This document shows, in pieces, positions 12,996 through 13,941 of a DNA stretch of 13,941 bases. Position 1 is the first letter of the stretch; each line of letters starts with the position of its first letter. Both the position numbers and the translations under genes were made by a program. The DNA is from an uncultured Acidobacteriota bacterium. Its GTDB lineage: Bacteria; Acidobacteriota; Vicinamibacteria; Vicinamibacterales; UBA8438. The notes beneath the pieces are model-generated. The model was not told the DNA's origin, searched no databases, and was given only the letters and a program-made list of their open reading frames with translations. The stretch spans positions 1-13,941 of the forward strand of contig CAJWMX010000021.1 of NCBI GenBank assembly GCA_913043805.1, given 5' to 3'.

Positions 12996-13941
12996 GCGGC
13001 ACGGCGCGGGTGTCGTTCGGCGAACGGGACACCGTGAACTTCGAAGGCCGTTGGGCCGAAGACCTGGGGAACCAGTGGTTCGTGCGCGCGATGGGTTCGC
13101 GGTCTCGCGAGTGGGGGGGCGGAGTATAGCGTCGCATGCCCGCTGGGCGGGTTTGGAGACTGCCTCCCCGCTGAGGTCGTGCCGTTCGACGGCGAACAGT
13201 CCCAGGGGGTGTTCGGCGCAATCCGGTTCGACAAGTACCTGGACAACGGTGTGACCTTGACCATGGAGGGCTGGCACGCCCAGGGCAGCGTGGGGGTGGT
13301 GATGGTCCACGCCCAGCGCACCTACTCGCCCAATCGGGATGCGAAGCGCCCCTGGGCGCGTTTCAACGTGAGCAACGAGCGGTTTACCGCGTCGGTCAAC
13401 TACGACGGACACTTCAACCTGACCGGGTACCAGGGACTGTCGACGACGGTCAATTTCGTCAATAACTCCTACAAGCTGACGGCCGAGGGCCAGGCCAACT
13501 TCACACCGCATCCAGATCTCCAACTGGTCGTCGGCGGCACGGTGGGGGTCGAGGAGATGGACAGCTTCGACGAGTGCACGGGCACCCAGTCCTTCCTGTT
13601 CCGTCCGATCACGGCGGACCGGGAAGGTGTGTTCGGACAGGCATCCTGGGACCTGTCGGAGCGCGTGACCCTCGTCGGCGCCCTGCGGGGCGACTGAAGC
13701 TCGTTGCACGACTTCCAGGCGTCGCCACGGGCGTCGGTGCTGGTCGACGTGGCCCAGAACCAGACGGTTCGACTGACCTACAACCGGGCGTTCCAGATCT
13801 CGAACTCGCTCGAGTTCTTCCTGAACTCGCCGATCTCGCTCCCGCAGGACCTCAGTCTGCTCAACGGATTCTGCGCCCCGTTCGGCATCGATTGCGGCTT
13901 TGGCCTGACGCCGGTGCTGACCGTGGGGAATGAAGACCTCG
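12992..13941 (+). pseudogene. TonB-dependent receptor remnant (frameshift plus in-frame stop, no N-terminus)
   Basis: Plus-strand pieces add up to the barrel part of a TonB-dependent receptor. Frame A (12992 to about 13118) reads ALGGTARVSFGERDTVNFEGRW...QWFVRAMGSRSREWG. A run of seven G (13113-13119) then shifts the frame; with six G it would read on as EWGAEYSVACPLGGFGDC. Frame B continues to TGA at 13695-13697 with typical barrel strands (FNVSNERFTASVNYDGHFN, GVFGQASWDLSERVTLVGAL). The same frame runs on past the TGA to the window edge with SSLHDFQASPRASVLVD and RLTYNRAFQISNSLEFF, the usual late-barrel motifs. The signal peptide and plug domain are missing. Two lesions plus a missing N-terminus make it a pseudogene; sequencing error could explain the G-run alone. 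Confidence 0.7.

Noticed and set aside
13695..13697. Second in-frame TGA considered as selenocysteine
   Set aside because: It lies in a TonB-receptor barrel strand region, not a redox site. I found no SECIS-like hairpin with a G-containing loop just downstream, and the gene has a second lesion. A Trp codon mutated to a stop fits better.

Overview
This window is high-GC bacterial chromosome. Organism: several signs point to Acidobacteriota, probably a Vicinamibacteria-like lineage. These are the secreted proteins with the motif pair GQPD(L/F)QG(L/V)W and GRWEGDTLVVETT, a TonB-dependent-receptor remnant and heptamer spacer repeats. This is inference; there is no rRNA or marker gene to settle it.

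Layout. 1-519: 3' part of an alpha/beta hydrolase. 582-2385 (minus): moaB then moeA, two molybdenum-cofactor genes separated by a 7-bp tandem repeat. 2434-5660 (plus): a secreted protein of unrecognised family, a secreted GH3 glycosidase and, at 5301-5660, an ArsC/YfgD-family thioredoxin-fold protein. The ArsC-family reading frame has a UGA exactly where the catalytic cysteine belongs. A hairpin with a GGUC loop follows 16 nt later, matching a bacterial SECIS element. I read it as a selenoprotein. 5740-5816: tRNA-Arg(ACG). 5817-8827: a visibly less GC-rich stretch that looks like accessory DNA entering at the tRNA. It holds a haloalkane-dehalogenase/OleB-like hydrolase, a broken SnoaL-like gene, a small membrane-protein fragment and a complete IS3-family element. 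9009-9959: a second member of the same secreted family as the gene at 2434, followed by a good intrinsic terminator. 10160-12741: a Tat-type secreted clan GH-A glycosidase-like protein overlapping (ATGA) a predicted outer-membrane beta-barrel. 12738-13941: decayed DNA, with a C-terminal fragment of an FAD-dependent oxidoreductase (minus) abutting a TonB-dependent-receptor pseudogene (plus) that has a frameshift and an in-frame stop.

How it fits together. The plus-strand block 2434-5660 is tightly spaced (0 bp between the first two genes, 26 bp before the third) and may be cotranscribed. Secreted carbohydrate-active enzymes and outer-membrane proteins dominate, which suits a polymer-degrading heterotroph. 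The main point of interest is the selenocysteine ArsC-like protein. A standard gene caller would probably reduce it to a C-terminal fragment starting near 5382 and lose the active site. No selA, selB, selC or selD lies in the window, so the decoding machinery has to be sought elsewhere in the genome.
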